Origin: Podocnemis expansa | Lineage: Eukaryota > Chordata > Testudines > Podocnemididae | DNA: 64,000 bases | Assembly (NCBI GenBank): GCA_007922195.1 | Contig: ML682007.1 | Span: forward strand, 12,162,562-12,226,561 | Direction of reading: 5' to 3' | In this document: in pieces, positions 37,871-48,548 of the stretch | Numbering within the stretch: position 1 is the stretch's first letter | How the letters are laid out: every line of letters begins with the position of its first letter | Notes under the pieces: model-generated | The model's input: only the letters and a program-made list of their open reading frames with translations | What the model was told of the DNA's origin: nothing | Databases searched by the model: none | Translations under genes and position numbers: made by a program

Positions 37871-40650
37871 TATCTGTGCCACTCCAAACTGATCAGTTGT
37901 GTGGAGAGGGTTCTTGGACAAGAGGTATCTCTTTTTATTTTTAATAAAAAATTCTATGTTCACAACAATTTTTAATTTTGTCCATTTTCATCTTTTTGTA
38001 GTGAAAATCTTAACATTCAATCCCACAGTAATGAAGCAATATAAGTAATGAGTATTGATTAGCTTAGTTTATGACTGCAGTTTTCAGCACTCATTTTTTC
38101 TAAACTGGAGTTAATTGAGGTAACGTGTGAACAGTCACCCAACACCATCTTAGACAGACCAGTAAAGATACAGAGAAAATTCAGATAGCTGGGAAAACTA
38201 TATCAGAAACCAGGTTTTCCAGATTTCAGTCCCATTTTATCTAAAACCAGAGTCCAAACAGGTTCAAATAAACTTCCTTGGCCCATCTTTACACTAAAGT
38301 GATGTCAGCTCAGGGTTAGCTCTGCCAATTTCAGAATTCCCACAAAATGTTATGAGCAAAAAGCAGCTATTAGCTACCTGGTTTATTGTCTTGTCATCTC
38401 TCCTTACTTATGTCTGAAATAAAGACAACAAAACCAAATGAGGAGGAAATGAAACCTGAAGCATGTCAGAAAGGATTTTAATTTTGTCATGGAAACGCTT
38501 GATTTTTGTGAGAACCGAAAACACAGTTTAAGGATGCTCCTCCTAGATGTTCAACTTCCAGCTAAATCTCCTTGACAATTTAATGAAGCATACTATAATC
38601 TTCACCAGAAATTGGGAGTGTGCTGCTCAGGTCACTCCCTCCCCCCACACGCTTCGTTAGCAGAACTAAATGAGGAAAATCCTGTCACAATCACACCACA
38701 GGTAGTGGTGTTCATTGTTGAACAGCAGTTTAACTTGCAATGCAGCTGGAATAAATCCACTCAACAAGCCAGAAAGGTGTTCCTCTGAGGGAGGTCTTTT
38801 TTTTTTCCCCCAAGAAAAGCCAAGTTCCCCTAATTTTGTTAGGAATAGTATAAATCACTCATAGACCACCTGCAAGAGCCAAAGATGACAGCTCAGTTGA
38901 TATTTCAACAGCAGGCTATCAGTGAGACAGAAAGACAACCCATAACAAGTAAAAGTCATGGATGCAAGTCAACAGGTAGACAGAATAAGTGATGGCCAAA
39001 AGGCCACTTCAGAATTTCACTCCATGGACTTCCTTCTTAAAAAGCTGAATGTATTGATGAATACTGGGACTGCTTGCAAAGTGATTGTGATGGATTCACA
39101 AGTCATTGACAGCATTGTGATCAAAGTTGATGGAGCATGAAACCATACAATGCAGTCAGAAGGATGAAGTTACAAGAAAACAGCAGCTGAATGATTCAGA
39201 CAATAGGGATTTTTTTTAAACATTAGATTCCTTAATGGTCAGGTATATAAAATGGAAGAAGCAATAGGACCTGAGTTTCTGGATTCCTTCAAATCACCAA
39301 AAATATCACAATTAAAGATATTTTACTCACTTTTAAAATTCACCATGAAAAAACTCTAGGCTTGAAACACAGACAAAGAGGATAGAAAAGAACGCATTTC
39401 AGGGCACAAAGGCAAAGTCAGGCTAACATTTAAGTAGTGAATGCACAACAACCTTTTAGCAAATTCCATGCAAAATAATTCCCATGAGCAAAGACCAAGT
39501 GAGGGGAAAGAGTGGAGATTAGGCTGGGGGGGGGGGGACTAGAACATCAGGCAGCCCTGCAACAATAATTCTAAAATACATACTGGTTAAGTTAGATATT
39601 ATGGTGATAGTCGACACAATGAGGAAGTTTAACAAAGCATGAAGTGTACTATAACAGAAATAAAAAAACCAGTCCATCCTACAGGTAAGGAATATCGTAT
39701 TAAGAGGGACTCAACAGAAATACCCTGCACAGTGGGACAGAAAACCCGGGAAGGGAGAGGAGGAATTTTAAAAGCCCAGGACTGCTCTTTCAATAGTGTA
39801 TATATAACACACCTTCCATGGAGATCTTTGCAGAAAGAATCCTATGGAGATCTGGCTTCAATGTGGCTTCCTCAGGGTACAGAACTGTAGGATCAGGGCC
39901 TAAAATACATCTTTAAAAAGATATTATCCACCTTTGTAGATGCATTTGCAAGTGACACTGTACATGTTAACAGTTAATTTGTACATTAAAAAAAGATCAG
40001 CCTTGTTGTAAGGACTGAAATGAGCTGTTTGAGAAACAACTGACAGCATTAAAGTTCGATTCATGGCAAACTTGCTCTGTTATTGCCCAATAAAAATGAA
40101 AATTAGTTAACATCAAGAGCTGGTCAACCTGTGCAAATACATTTCTAAAGTTCCTCCTCCAGCAGCAATGTCTCAGAACTCTTCTATTTTACTGGTCTAC
40201 ACACAGTTATGCAAGTTAATACATGTTAATCTATAAAGAGGAATATACAACACTTATTTATAGTACTTAACAGTTAGTTACAGAACTGAGGTGGATAAAG
40301 TTTAGCTATGTGTATCTTCATTCTTTGCACCATGTAAAACAATGTTGTAGGCTTACTGTTATTTTTGATGCATTCTAGCTAGCTGTCACTAAATTATTGA
40401 TCTGAAGAAGTCTAGCTGTCCACACATCATTTGCCCATTGAAAAAACCTGGTGCACAACTGACACTCTCAGTTACAGTACTTCTTGTTATCATAAGCAAA
40501 GGTAGGCACAGAACAAACACCTGGATGATCACTGAGACCTTGCTGTTTAGAGCATGGAACAGCACAAGATGTGTTCGTGGCTGTGTTAGGTGCTTAAAAA
40601 CAGGTAGTACAAGAAAGAAGGAAAACCAAGGATGACCAGTTGAATTCCTA
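37871..40650. other. No recognised gene
   Basis: Unique-looking AT-rich sequence with a G10 run near 39528. Open frames stay below about 95 codons and have no domain. Confidence 0.5.
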
Positions 40651-40661
40651 GTTTTGTAGTG

Positions 40662-40872
40662 CAAAAACAACGAGAGTCCTGTGGCACTTTATAGACTAAT
40701 AGATTTCTTCGGGCATAAGCTTTTGTGGGCTCCAACCCACTTCATCAGTTGCATCTGATGAAGTGGGTTGGAGCCCACAAAAGCTTATGACCAAAGAAAT
40801 CTGTTAGTCTGTAAGGTGCCACAGGACTCTCGTTGTTTTTGCTGTACACAGACTAACATGGCTACCCCTCTG
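40662..40872. mobile_element. Penelope-like repeat, inverted doublet
   Basis: A reverse-oriented partial copy (about 40662-40748) is joined head-to-head to a forward copy that ends with GGCTACCCCTCTG (about 40749-40872). The whole doublet is flanked by GTTTTGTAGTG (40651-40661) and GTTTTTTAGTG (40873-40883), 10 of 11 identical, so both halves arrived in one insertion. The forward half has CTGATGA at 40755-40761, a GTGGG/CCCAC stem and AAAAGCTT. Confidence 0.75.
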
Positions 40873-40883
40873 GTTTTTTAGTG

Positions 40884-41384
40884 TGTTTTTTGTTAAGAAG
40901 CAGAAGATACATATAGTTTTTCAATTGTGATTTTCTTCTATTCTATGCTGAAGTCCTCTGCTACTAAAAGAGATCTTGTTTACATCCCAAGCTATGAGAG
41001 GATGTCCAAGGATGGAAGACATCAGAGAACCATCCAGGACAAATTATGTTCTTTAACAAGACTGAGATAATATGCTTAGTGTCGTATGATCAGAAGAAGG
41101 AATCTGGTGCAACCGTCTCATAGAAACAGCAGACAAACGAGCACTAGACTTGGATACTTGTCTAAAACTTAAAGGAGCAATGGACTCAGATTATTAAACA
41201 AAACAAGTCAGTTTAAAATAGTTTTTTCCTGTATCCTAATGAGCGTTAAGAAAGAAAACTATATATAATTAAAGAAAAAGGCAATCTAATTACCTTTATG
41301 TTTCTATCCCTTGGTTGTTGATTGTTAATATTTATGTTGCCCACAAACCATAATCATGAAAATATCATAATAGTATTCTTTCAG
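40884..41384. other. No recognised feature
   Basis: AT-rich unique-looking sequence. Confidence 0.5.
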
Positions 41385-41570
41385 ACACACAGAGCACTGT
41401 CTATGGAAAGATATCAGAGTGTTTTACAAAAGGAGTCCCACACTCTGTAACATATAAAAAAAAAAGAAAATCGCAGCAAAGTTAAAAGTCCTATTTCAGG
41501 TTACTAAGAGGCAGAGTTGGGACTGGAACCCATGCCTACTAATTTCAACTCAGTCATATATACACGACAT
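41385..41570 (-). mobile_element. CORE/MIR-type SINE, antisense (first of a pair)
   Basis: 'gatatcagagtgttttacaa' at the tail side, then 'ggttactaagaggcagagtt' and 'gggactggaacccatgccta'. Diverged, with an A-rich run near 41456-41465. Confidence 0.6.
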
Positions 41571-41574
41571 GCAA

Positions 41575-41755
41575 CCAGCTCAAAGGTGCTTTACAAAGGC
41601 GTCACTATTCCCAGGTTACATGTCAGGAGACTGAAGCACAGGGTGAAGAAGAAAGACACATAAGGTAGTGCCACAGCTTCATGAAAGTAGTAGGACTAGA
41701 ACCCAGGTCTCCTGAACATGAATCCAGAACAGTAGCCCCAACATCAGCTTCCCAG
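41575..41755 (-). mobile_element. CORE/MIR-type SINE, antisense (second of a pair)
   Basis: The same order recurs directly downstream: 'caaaggtgctttacaaaggc', 'caggagactgaagcacaggg', 'aggactagaacccaggtctc', 'ctgaacatgaatccagaaca'. Same orientation as the first copy. Confidence 0.7.
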
Positions 41756-42355
41756 TGCACTGTTTTTGCAAAGTACCATTGCTTGACATAATCCAAAAAA
41801 CAGGTGTTAAGGAAAAATTATTTCATATTTGGCATTTTTTGCGGCTAATTCTTTGCACTACTTATCTCATCTACATGCTGTATGTAAAAGGAGGGACTCA
41901 AACACATGAACACAGGCCACACAACTTAATTACTCTTAACCATGGAGTATTTCTCTCTTCAAAAGATAATACAGCCAGAACTTCTCATTGTCCCAGTAGG
42001 TGTGTATTTATACTTAAGCACATGCACATGCACACACATACACGTGCTTCCTTTGCACACACAAGCAATTGGATGAGTGCCCAAAAACGTGTAAATTTTG
42101 TACGGACACAGGTAGGCCTGGGCAAACTGAGGGATTCTGCATGCTCTATCTAAGGGGGCACACAAAATCAGACTTCTTATTCCTAGCCACTGAGCAAGAA
42201 CTGGTGACAAGGATGAGATGGGATCTCCTTTGTATCTCATTAAAATGGAAGAAAGACAAGCTCACAATTTAGCCCATTTGGTAAAATTACTGTCTTTGGG
42301 CCACTCAGGACTCAACTGCTGCAGAGGCACAATAGGTTTTTTTTAATTAAGACAA
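41756..42355. other. No recognised gene
   Basis: A 132-codon open frame at 41755-42153 (+) starts at the SINE border and crosses a CA-rich simple stretch near 42019-42062. It has no domain. Confidence 0.45.
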
Positions 42356-42475
42356 TAGCCTGAGACTCATGAAATGTGGGTTCAGTTCTTGTCTCTGCCA
42401 CTAGGTGAACGTAAGCAAATCACAAAATACTTCAGTGACTCAGTTCACCATCTGTAACATGGGAATTCTCAAACT
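42356..42475 (+). mobile_element. CORE/MIR-type SINE, sense fragment
   Basis: 'gtgggttcagttcttgtctc', 'tgccactaggtgaacgtaag', 'caaatcacaaaatacttcag', 'accatctgtaacatgggaat' follow the sense order of the SINE core. Confidence 0.6.
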
Positions 42476-42499
42476 TTCGTTTTCCCCATACTTGGTCTG

Positions 42500-42800
42500 T
42501 CACAGGCCTTATCCACATTACAGAGTTTTATTGATGAAGGTTACACCCATGATCCAAAACCACTACAATTATATTACCTGTGAGCTTTCACACAATGCTT
42601 GTTCTATTGGCAAAACACGTGTACAGTTGGTGCTCTAGCATCAACAGTAAGAGCAGTGCCCTGTGGGTAACTATCCCATGGTGCAACTTGCCACTTTTGC
42701 CAGCTAGGAGTTGTGGGAAGGTGGAGCGGATCAGAGTTCATCATGGATGCAAGCTCGATGTCCCATGATACAATTTTATCAATCATAAAGCACATTGCAC
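42500..42800. repeat. Possible dispersed repeat, unclassified
   Basis: 'ccctgtgggtaactatccca' and 'tggtgcaacttgcc' resemble a repeat common in turtles and crocodilians, but I cannot define its ends or class. Confidence 0.3.
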
Positions 42801-43879
42801 AAGTCTAGATCCTGGACTGCAGGGACTTCACAGCACAGATAAGTCTACTTAAGTGTCTGGTCCCTCCTTCGAATATGACTTTACTGAGACCAAAGAATCT
42901 CTAGGCAGATGGCAGTAAATACAGTGCAATTGTTTGACAACTTTTTAATGTCATAGTGGACTCAGCAGGAGTTTTCTTTTTTCTGTCTTTAACACACACT
43001 GGTAATCTTAATGGGAGAAGTCAGCTTCTTTTCCATTTACAGTGTCATTTCTACACTGTGGGAGAGCATACTATTAAGCCCAGTGGCAGTTACTGAGTAT
43101 TTATTTACTAGATTTGAAGAAAAGTGTTGTAAAAATTGACAGACAGACATTGTATTTGGTTATTTAATTGGCTAATTTCTCATTGACCAGGCTCTTGAGT
43201 TTTGTAAGCCTACAAAAGTCAGCTTTTAAGATTCACACTTCACAATTGGACGGCAGTGATTTTTTTAATATATGATTCAGTTATTAAGAGCTTTTCAAAC
43301 TAGCAAAGCTACGACAACAGAACATCTCTCTGTAGCAACCGACTAAATTACATTCTTCTTCATATCCTTTTACATAGAGACCCGCAGTTAAATATTCTAT
43401 TTCGGGAAACAACGGCAGTGGAAATTCAAGAACCCCAAGCTTGCAGTGCTGCTATGAAATAACCAAATAAATGGCATGGCATGGCTAGCATTCAGAACAC
43501 TTAATACAACCATATCATCTATTCTAACAGATATCAGTGGATCTTCCCCATTTTAGCTTTTGATTAAGCAAAGAGGCCATTGCGCTTTCTCTGCAATGAA
43601 GAAAGCAAGCAAGAACATGTGAGACTTGAAAATAATGCCTTTAGCCCACATCACTGCTTTTGTGTGTCCTCAGTTAATTGTTTGTTCCTTCTGATGTCAA
43701 CTATATTGCTGGAAATGATACCTCCTTGTTTGGAAGTCATATCTTCAATTACATTTAATTACTTCCCTGCCACTGTAAAATTGAGGGCAGCTTCTACTAA
43801 ATCTAATAAATTATTTCTGTAGGTGGCAAAGGTGAATGGCAAAGGTGTGACTACTAAACACAGGGGAAATTACGGTGAC
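42801..43879. other. No recognised feature
   Basis: AT-rich unique-looking sequence. Confidence 0.5.
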
Positions 43880-43894
43880 TTCCACACAGGGATT

Positions 43895-44032
43895 TCCCTA
43901 ACACTCCCCCAAGACCCCCTCTGCACCCCCCCTGAATTTCCCAACTCCCCCCCAGTCATCTGCTAGTAATACACCAAATTAGTGAGCACACCTACACCCC
44001 CCCCCCACCTTCCCCGTACACCCCCCTAATTT
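43895..44032. repeat. C-rich low-complexity tract
   Basis: Runs of C interrupted by A and T; longest run eight or more near 43998-44006. Confidence 0.85.
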
Positions 44033-44235
44033 CAAGTCCTGGGGAGAATACTGCTTCCAAACAGGGTTATACAGCGGTAACAGCATGAAAATCATGTTTC
44101 TTGTAACTGAGAGTTGTTCATAGATATTGGCACTCAATGAGGATGGGCAATAACTACAATTGGTTAGACAGATGCAATAAGAACATATGGTGAAAAGCTG
44201 TTTGAGAGACTACTAAGTCATTGAAATATAAGAAT

Positions 44236-45322
44236 TGGACTCAAAGAATCATTGAGTTCAGCCCTCTGTACTGTGGCAGGACCAAATAAATTTAAATACC
44301 CCTAGAAAAGTGTTTTCCAACCTGCTCTTAAAAACCTTTAATGATGGGGATTCCACAACCTCCCTTGGAAGCCTATTCCAGCACTGAACTTTCTTTCCTG
44401 TTAGAAGGGTTTCCTCCTGTCTAATCTAAATCTCCCTTGCTGGAAGACCACTGACCAAGTTCTTCTAACAGCCCATACAATATCTGAAGACTGTTAACAT
44501 GTCCTTTCCTTCTCAGTATTCTTTTCTCCTGACTAAACCCACCCAGTTTGGGGGGGGGTCAACTTTTTTGGGAGTTTTTTTAGATTAAGATTTCCTCATA
44601 GGTCAGGTTTTCTAAACATTTAATCAGTTTTGTTGTTCTCCACTGGAAATTCTCCAGTTTGTCTACATCCTTCCTAAAGTGTGGTGTACAAAGCTTGGAA
44701 CAATACGCCAGCTGGGGTGCCACCAGTCCTGCGTAGAGCAGGACAATTACCTCCATATCTCACATACAACACTCTTGCTAACATACGCCAGAACTAGCCT
44801 TTTTTGCAGCTGCCTGACATTGTTTACACATATGCAATTTGTGATCCACTGGAACCACCAGATCCTTTTGAGCAGTCCTACAGCTAGCCAATTAGTCCCC
44901 ATTTTGTAGCTGGGGTATTTGATTTTTCCCTCCTACGTGAAGTACTTTGCTTTTTTTTTTAATTCAGACCAACTCTTCCACTTGCCAACATCTTTTGAAT
45001 TTAATCTTATCCTCCAAAATGCTTGTAACCCTGTCCAGCTTGGTGTCATCTACAAATTTTGTAACTGTATTCTCCACTCCATTGTTCAAGTCAGTAATGA
45101 CAACATACTCAAGTCCCTAATGCCAATACTGAAGAGTACCAGACCCAGTATTGGCTTCCTATGGAACCCCTCTAGATACCTTCCCAGCTGAACTGTGAAC
45201 CACCGAGAACTACTCAATACAGTCTTTCAAACAGGTTTGTACCCACTTTATAGTAAATTCATCTAGACCACGTTTCCCTGTGAGAATGTCATGTGGGACT
45301 GTGTCAAAGCTCAATAAAAATC
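44236..45322 (-). mobile_element. CR1 LINE, antisense, about 1.1 kb
   Basis: The plus strand reads as antisense CR1: 'cattgagttcagccctctgt' (3' UTR side), 'gatggggattccacaacctc', 'ctgctcttaaaaacctttaa', 'aaagcttggaacaatacgcc', 'gtccagcttggtgtcatcta', 'gggactgtgtcaaagctcaa'. The order runs from the 3' UTR back into the reverse-transcriptase frame. Indels and stops make it inactive. The next retroelement inserted immediately beyond its truncated end. Confidence 0.85.
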
Positions 45323-45324
45323 AA

Positions 45325-45467
45325 CTTCCAAAGGGTAGTGATGTTAGTCTAGTTCTGCAAAACAAACAAGGAGTTCTGTGGCACTTCTAAAGACAAACAA
45401 ATGTTTTCATCGCATGAGCTTTTGGGTGGGAGAAAATCCCACTTATTCAGACATTTTGAAGGAAATC
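45325..45467 (-). mobile_element. Penelope-like repeat, single copy
   Basis: Reverse-oriented, starting TTCCAAAGGGTAGTGATG at its 3' end and truncated near 45467. The flanks AAAAATCAA (about 45316-45324 and 45468-45476) give a 9-bp duplication. More diverged than other copies: TTCAG replaces the CTGACGA-side sequence. Confidence 0.65.
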
Positions 45468-45476
45468 AAAAATCAA

Positions 45477-47020
45477 GATATATCATGTCTACAGCTTCTC
45501 CTTGCGTCCACGAGGCCAGTCACAAATAGAGAGAGGCTCAATACGTAGCTAGCTGCACAACTGATGAAAACTGCTGACTCTAGACCCAGCAAAAGAGATA
45601 AGAACAGATTCCAGATGCCAGTATTCCATTGTGGATTAGCTCAGAAGTATCATCACAAAATCATATATGTATCAGCAGAATAAAACATCAATGACTGATT
45701 GCAATTTGCTGCACAGATAATTTGTAAACAATTTATGCAACAACAATAAACTGAGAAAAAATGGAAAAAAATATACTGCAGTTTAGTCAGTCCCGATGGA
45801 CAAAAAGAAGGTGAGATTGTGATCAAATGCACCCCATAAGCATAACATAAACACTTGTGGAATAAACTTCATATAAAATATGCCTTGTGAGGTATTTTAA
45901 AAATAATAATTCATAGGTCAACAATATTAAGGAGAAATATATAGCAACATCATACGTAAAGTTATGAGTTCCCCAGAATAATGTTGGTAGCTCATGTTCA
46001 CACCCAGGTAGTCCCAATTAGGCAGGTCTATCTTAAACAAAGGAACGTGTGTTAAAACTCCCCTGTTCTGTGACTCGCCTTACCTGTCACCCTCTTTCTA
46101 TAGCCATCTTTATATCATATTTTACAGTTTTACCCCATCCCAATCTGAGTTCTTAGGTGGGTAGGCCTGCTGAGGGTGATCAACTATTCATCTATCACAG
46201 GAGTACTATCAGTGTTATTGTACAATCTCAAAAACATAAGCTTGAGGTAAAGATAAGGTGCACACAGTAGCCATACAAAAAGGCATGAGGACTCAATCTC
46301 TCTCTTATTTTCAAGGAAGCTGAAATGTATTTTCACTGTTACTGCAATCCTTCCCAGATAATAATTAGCAGGAATTTATAAAGAACTGGTAAATCAATGG
46401 CATTTTCCTTGGTGCATCCTTGCACACCATCAGCATTGATGGCTGACCTCTATTTACAGAATGGTTAATTCCATCAGGTATCAACATTATTGTGAACTGG
46501 CAGCATGTAAATTACTTGCTCCAAATGTCTTGCATACTTACAATTCCCATGACTGTTATACTATAGCATTGTTCAACACAAGTGTTGTTTACTAATAAAT
46601 TAATTTGAATTTATAATAAACTCAATAGTGCCTAACTGATAGGTCTAAACCAAAAAGCCAATTATCTGACACTCTCGGCTATGATCCTAAAGCAGATGTT
46701 TGAGTGTGTAAAATTATGTTGTGTGGTTTGATGCTTCATATACAATTGCAAACTTCACTTTTATTGCTGCTCATAAATGTTAAATGCAAGTAGATCTACA
46801 CTGAAATTTAGTTATCATTTTAATTCATACTTTTAAAGCCAAGACTGACTGATGGAGTTGCCTGACTGGTAATTACTCTACTCCGCTAATGAAAATATAG
46901 AAATGAATTGAAATGTTTGTGGAACACAATTAGCATGCCTCTCTTACAAATTTGAAAAAAAATAAATCTTTCTAGGCTTCCAGAAGCAAAGGGCCTGGCA
47001 ATTCAGCAAAAGAAAAAAAA
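45477..47020. other. No recognised feature
   Basis: AT-rich unique-looking sequence, including TAATTAC- and TAAT-containing stretches near 46870-46935 but no recognised repeat or gene. Confidence 0.5.
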
Positions 47021-47040
47021 TTACTTGTATTTATCCCCAG

Positions 47041-47471
47041 GACAAGCATTCAATAGCAGGTGGAGAAAGTCAGTCTCATATTCCCCTGTAGCATCCACCA
47101 AGTTTTGCCTCTGCCAAGGAAGCAAGTCCACCCCCTTTGTGCTGGTTCAGACCTACAACATGCACAGAACTGTGCTGAAGGATGATTTATGGCAAGAACT
47201 GAAAGGGAAAGAAATGACTCCTTTATGGAAAACATCAGGTCATTTTCCAGAAATACAGTTCATGGTCTCCTTTCAGAGATACCCTGGCCGTCAGAATGCG
47301 AATAGAGCTCAGTACCTTCCATTCCAAACAGATGAGAAAACCAGAACTTGGGTTAAACCAGAATCTTCCCTCAACACAGCAATAATTCATGATGATACTA
47401 CTCAGCACTCATACAGCTCTTTTCAACCAAGGTTGTCTAATATATATTTGAAACACAGGCCTGGATTTTAA
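47041..47471 (+). CDS. Candidate 3'-terminal exon, unknown protein (weak)
   Basis: An open frame of about 143 codons follows a plausible splice acceptor (TATTTATCCCCAG ending at 47040) and runs to a TAA stop at 47469-47471. No initiating ATG lies near the start, so it would have to be a terminal exon. The translation is not low-complexity: hydrophilic, with PLWKTSGHFPEIQFMVSFQR near the middle and HDDTTQHSYSSFQPR near the end. The last stretch loosely resembles the short 'T-x-x-Y-x-x-F-x-P' units of axonemal microtubule-associated proteins, but I cannot name a family. The final residues (RPGF) come from the edge of a dispersed repeat. A frame this long is expected by chance about once in a window of this size, and no partner exon was found. 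Chance frame is the main alternative. Confidence 0.2.
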
Positions 47472-47700
47472 GGCCATTTAGATATTGATGAGCTGAGTGC
47501 CATCATGCCTAATTGATTTTTGGAGCCTAAATCTCATTTTCAAAAGACATTTAGGCACTTGGGAATCTAAATATCATTGAAAGTCAATAGGAATGAGGGT
47601 CCTGAATGCCAAAATCCCTTAAAATGAGTTAAGCTACTAAATCACTTAGGTGATGCAACTCTGACCTCAGCAATGCCTCAATACCTTTAAAAAATCTGAG
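47455..47700. repeat. Dispersed repeat ('GATTTTCAAAA...AGGCACTT...GTCAATAGGA' family)
   Basis: 'aggcctggattttaaggcca', 'tctcattttcaaaagacatt', 'taggcacttgggaatctaaa', 'gaaagtcaataggaatgagg' in series. Same family as 31040 and 37620. It overlaps the last codons of the candidate exon. Confidence 0.5.
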
Positions 47701-47768
47701 CCTAAGTCTCTCAAAAACATGGGAGCAGAGCTGATGACGTGTCATCAGCAGAGAACAGCAGTAACACA

Positions 47769-47945
47769 CTAGGTTTTCAAACATTTTTTCTTGGGACCAG
47801 TTGAAAAAAAAAAATTTATGCCCACAGCCCAACAATTACATCTTTGAGCAACGCATTCCAGCCTTCCAGCAGGGCATGCCATGACCTAGTAGTAGAGGGT
47901 CTGTGACCTAGTACTGGGTCCCAATCCATGGTTTCAAAACCACTG
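47769..47945. mobile_element. hAT-type element ('GGTTTTCAAAC' family), copy 1
   Basis: Termini CTAGGTTTTCAAAC and GTTTCAAAACCACTG, with a shared interior ('tttatgcccacagcccaaca', 'gggtctgtgacctagtactg') that matches 60987-61158. Old; no clear TSD. Confidence 0.65.
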
Positions 47946-48310
47946 CCTTAGGCCATGTCTTGTGGTAAAACTGCAAAGTTAACTCACCTCTTGTTGTAGT
48001 CACAGACTGAGCCAACTTCCTCCTGCATAACCAGATCTGCATTCCCTGGGGGCATGATTCCTGCAGTAATGAAACCAGAAGTAAATTTAACAAAATAAAC
48101 CACGGTGCCATTTGGTTGACAGACAAGAATGAAAACAGATACAGTAACAAGAGGACAACATAGAAAATCAAATAGTTATGGCATAAATATTTCAAAGTAT
48201 CACTGGAATTAAACTTGAGAAGGAACCGTTAGGTCACCCAAAGAAGGACAAGGATGAAGAGCTGTTGCTGACCCGCTTCCAAGGGAAGACTGCAGAATAC
48301 ACACTCTAAT
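47946..48310. other. No recognised feature
   Basis: AT-rich unique-looking sequence. Confidence 0.5.
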
Positions 48311-48312
48311 TA

Positions 48313-48540
48313 TCCAGCAAAACAAACAAGGAGTCCTGTGGCACTTTTAAAGACTAACAAATTGATTTATTGCATGAGCTTTCATGGGAGAAAATCCCAC
48401 TTCACCTTCAAAGCATCTGACGAAGTGGGCTTTTCTCCCACGAGAGCTCATGCAATAAATAAATTTGTTACTCTTTAAAAGTGCCAACAGCCTCCTTGTT
48501 TGTTTTACTGTATTAGACTAACATGGCTATCCCTTTGGAA
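48313..48540. mobile_element. Penelope-like repeat, inverted doublet
   Basis: A reverse partial copy (about 48313-48404) faces a forward copy (about 48405-48540) that ends GGCTATCCCTTTGGA. The forward half contains GCAT, CTGACGA (48417-48423), a GTGGG/CCCAC stem, GAGAGCTC and ATGC in hammerhead-like order. The TSD is weak (ACTCTAA near 48303, ACTGTAA near 48540). Confidence 0.7.
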
Positions 48541-48548
48541 CTGTAAGG

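Noticed and set aside
41755..42153. 132-codon open frame
   Set aside because: Begins at a SINE edge and crosses a CA-rich simple repeat; no recognisable protein sequence.
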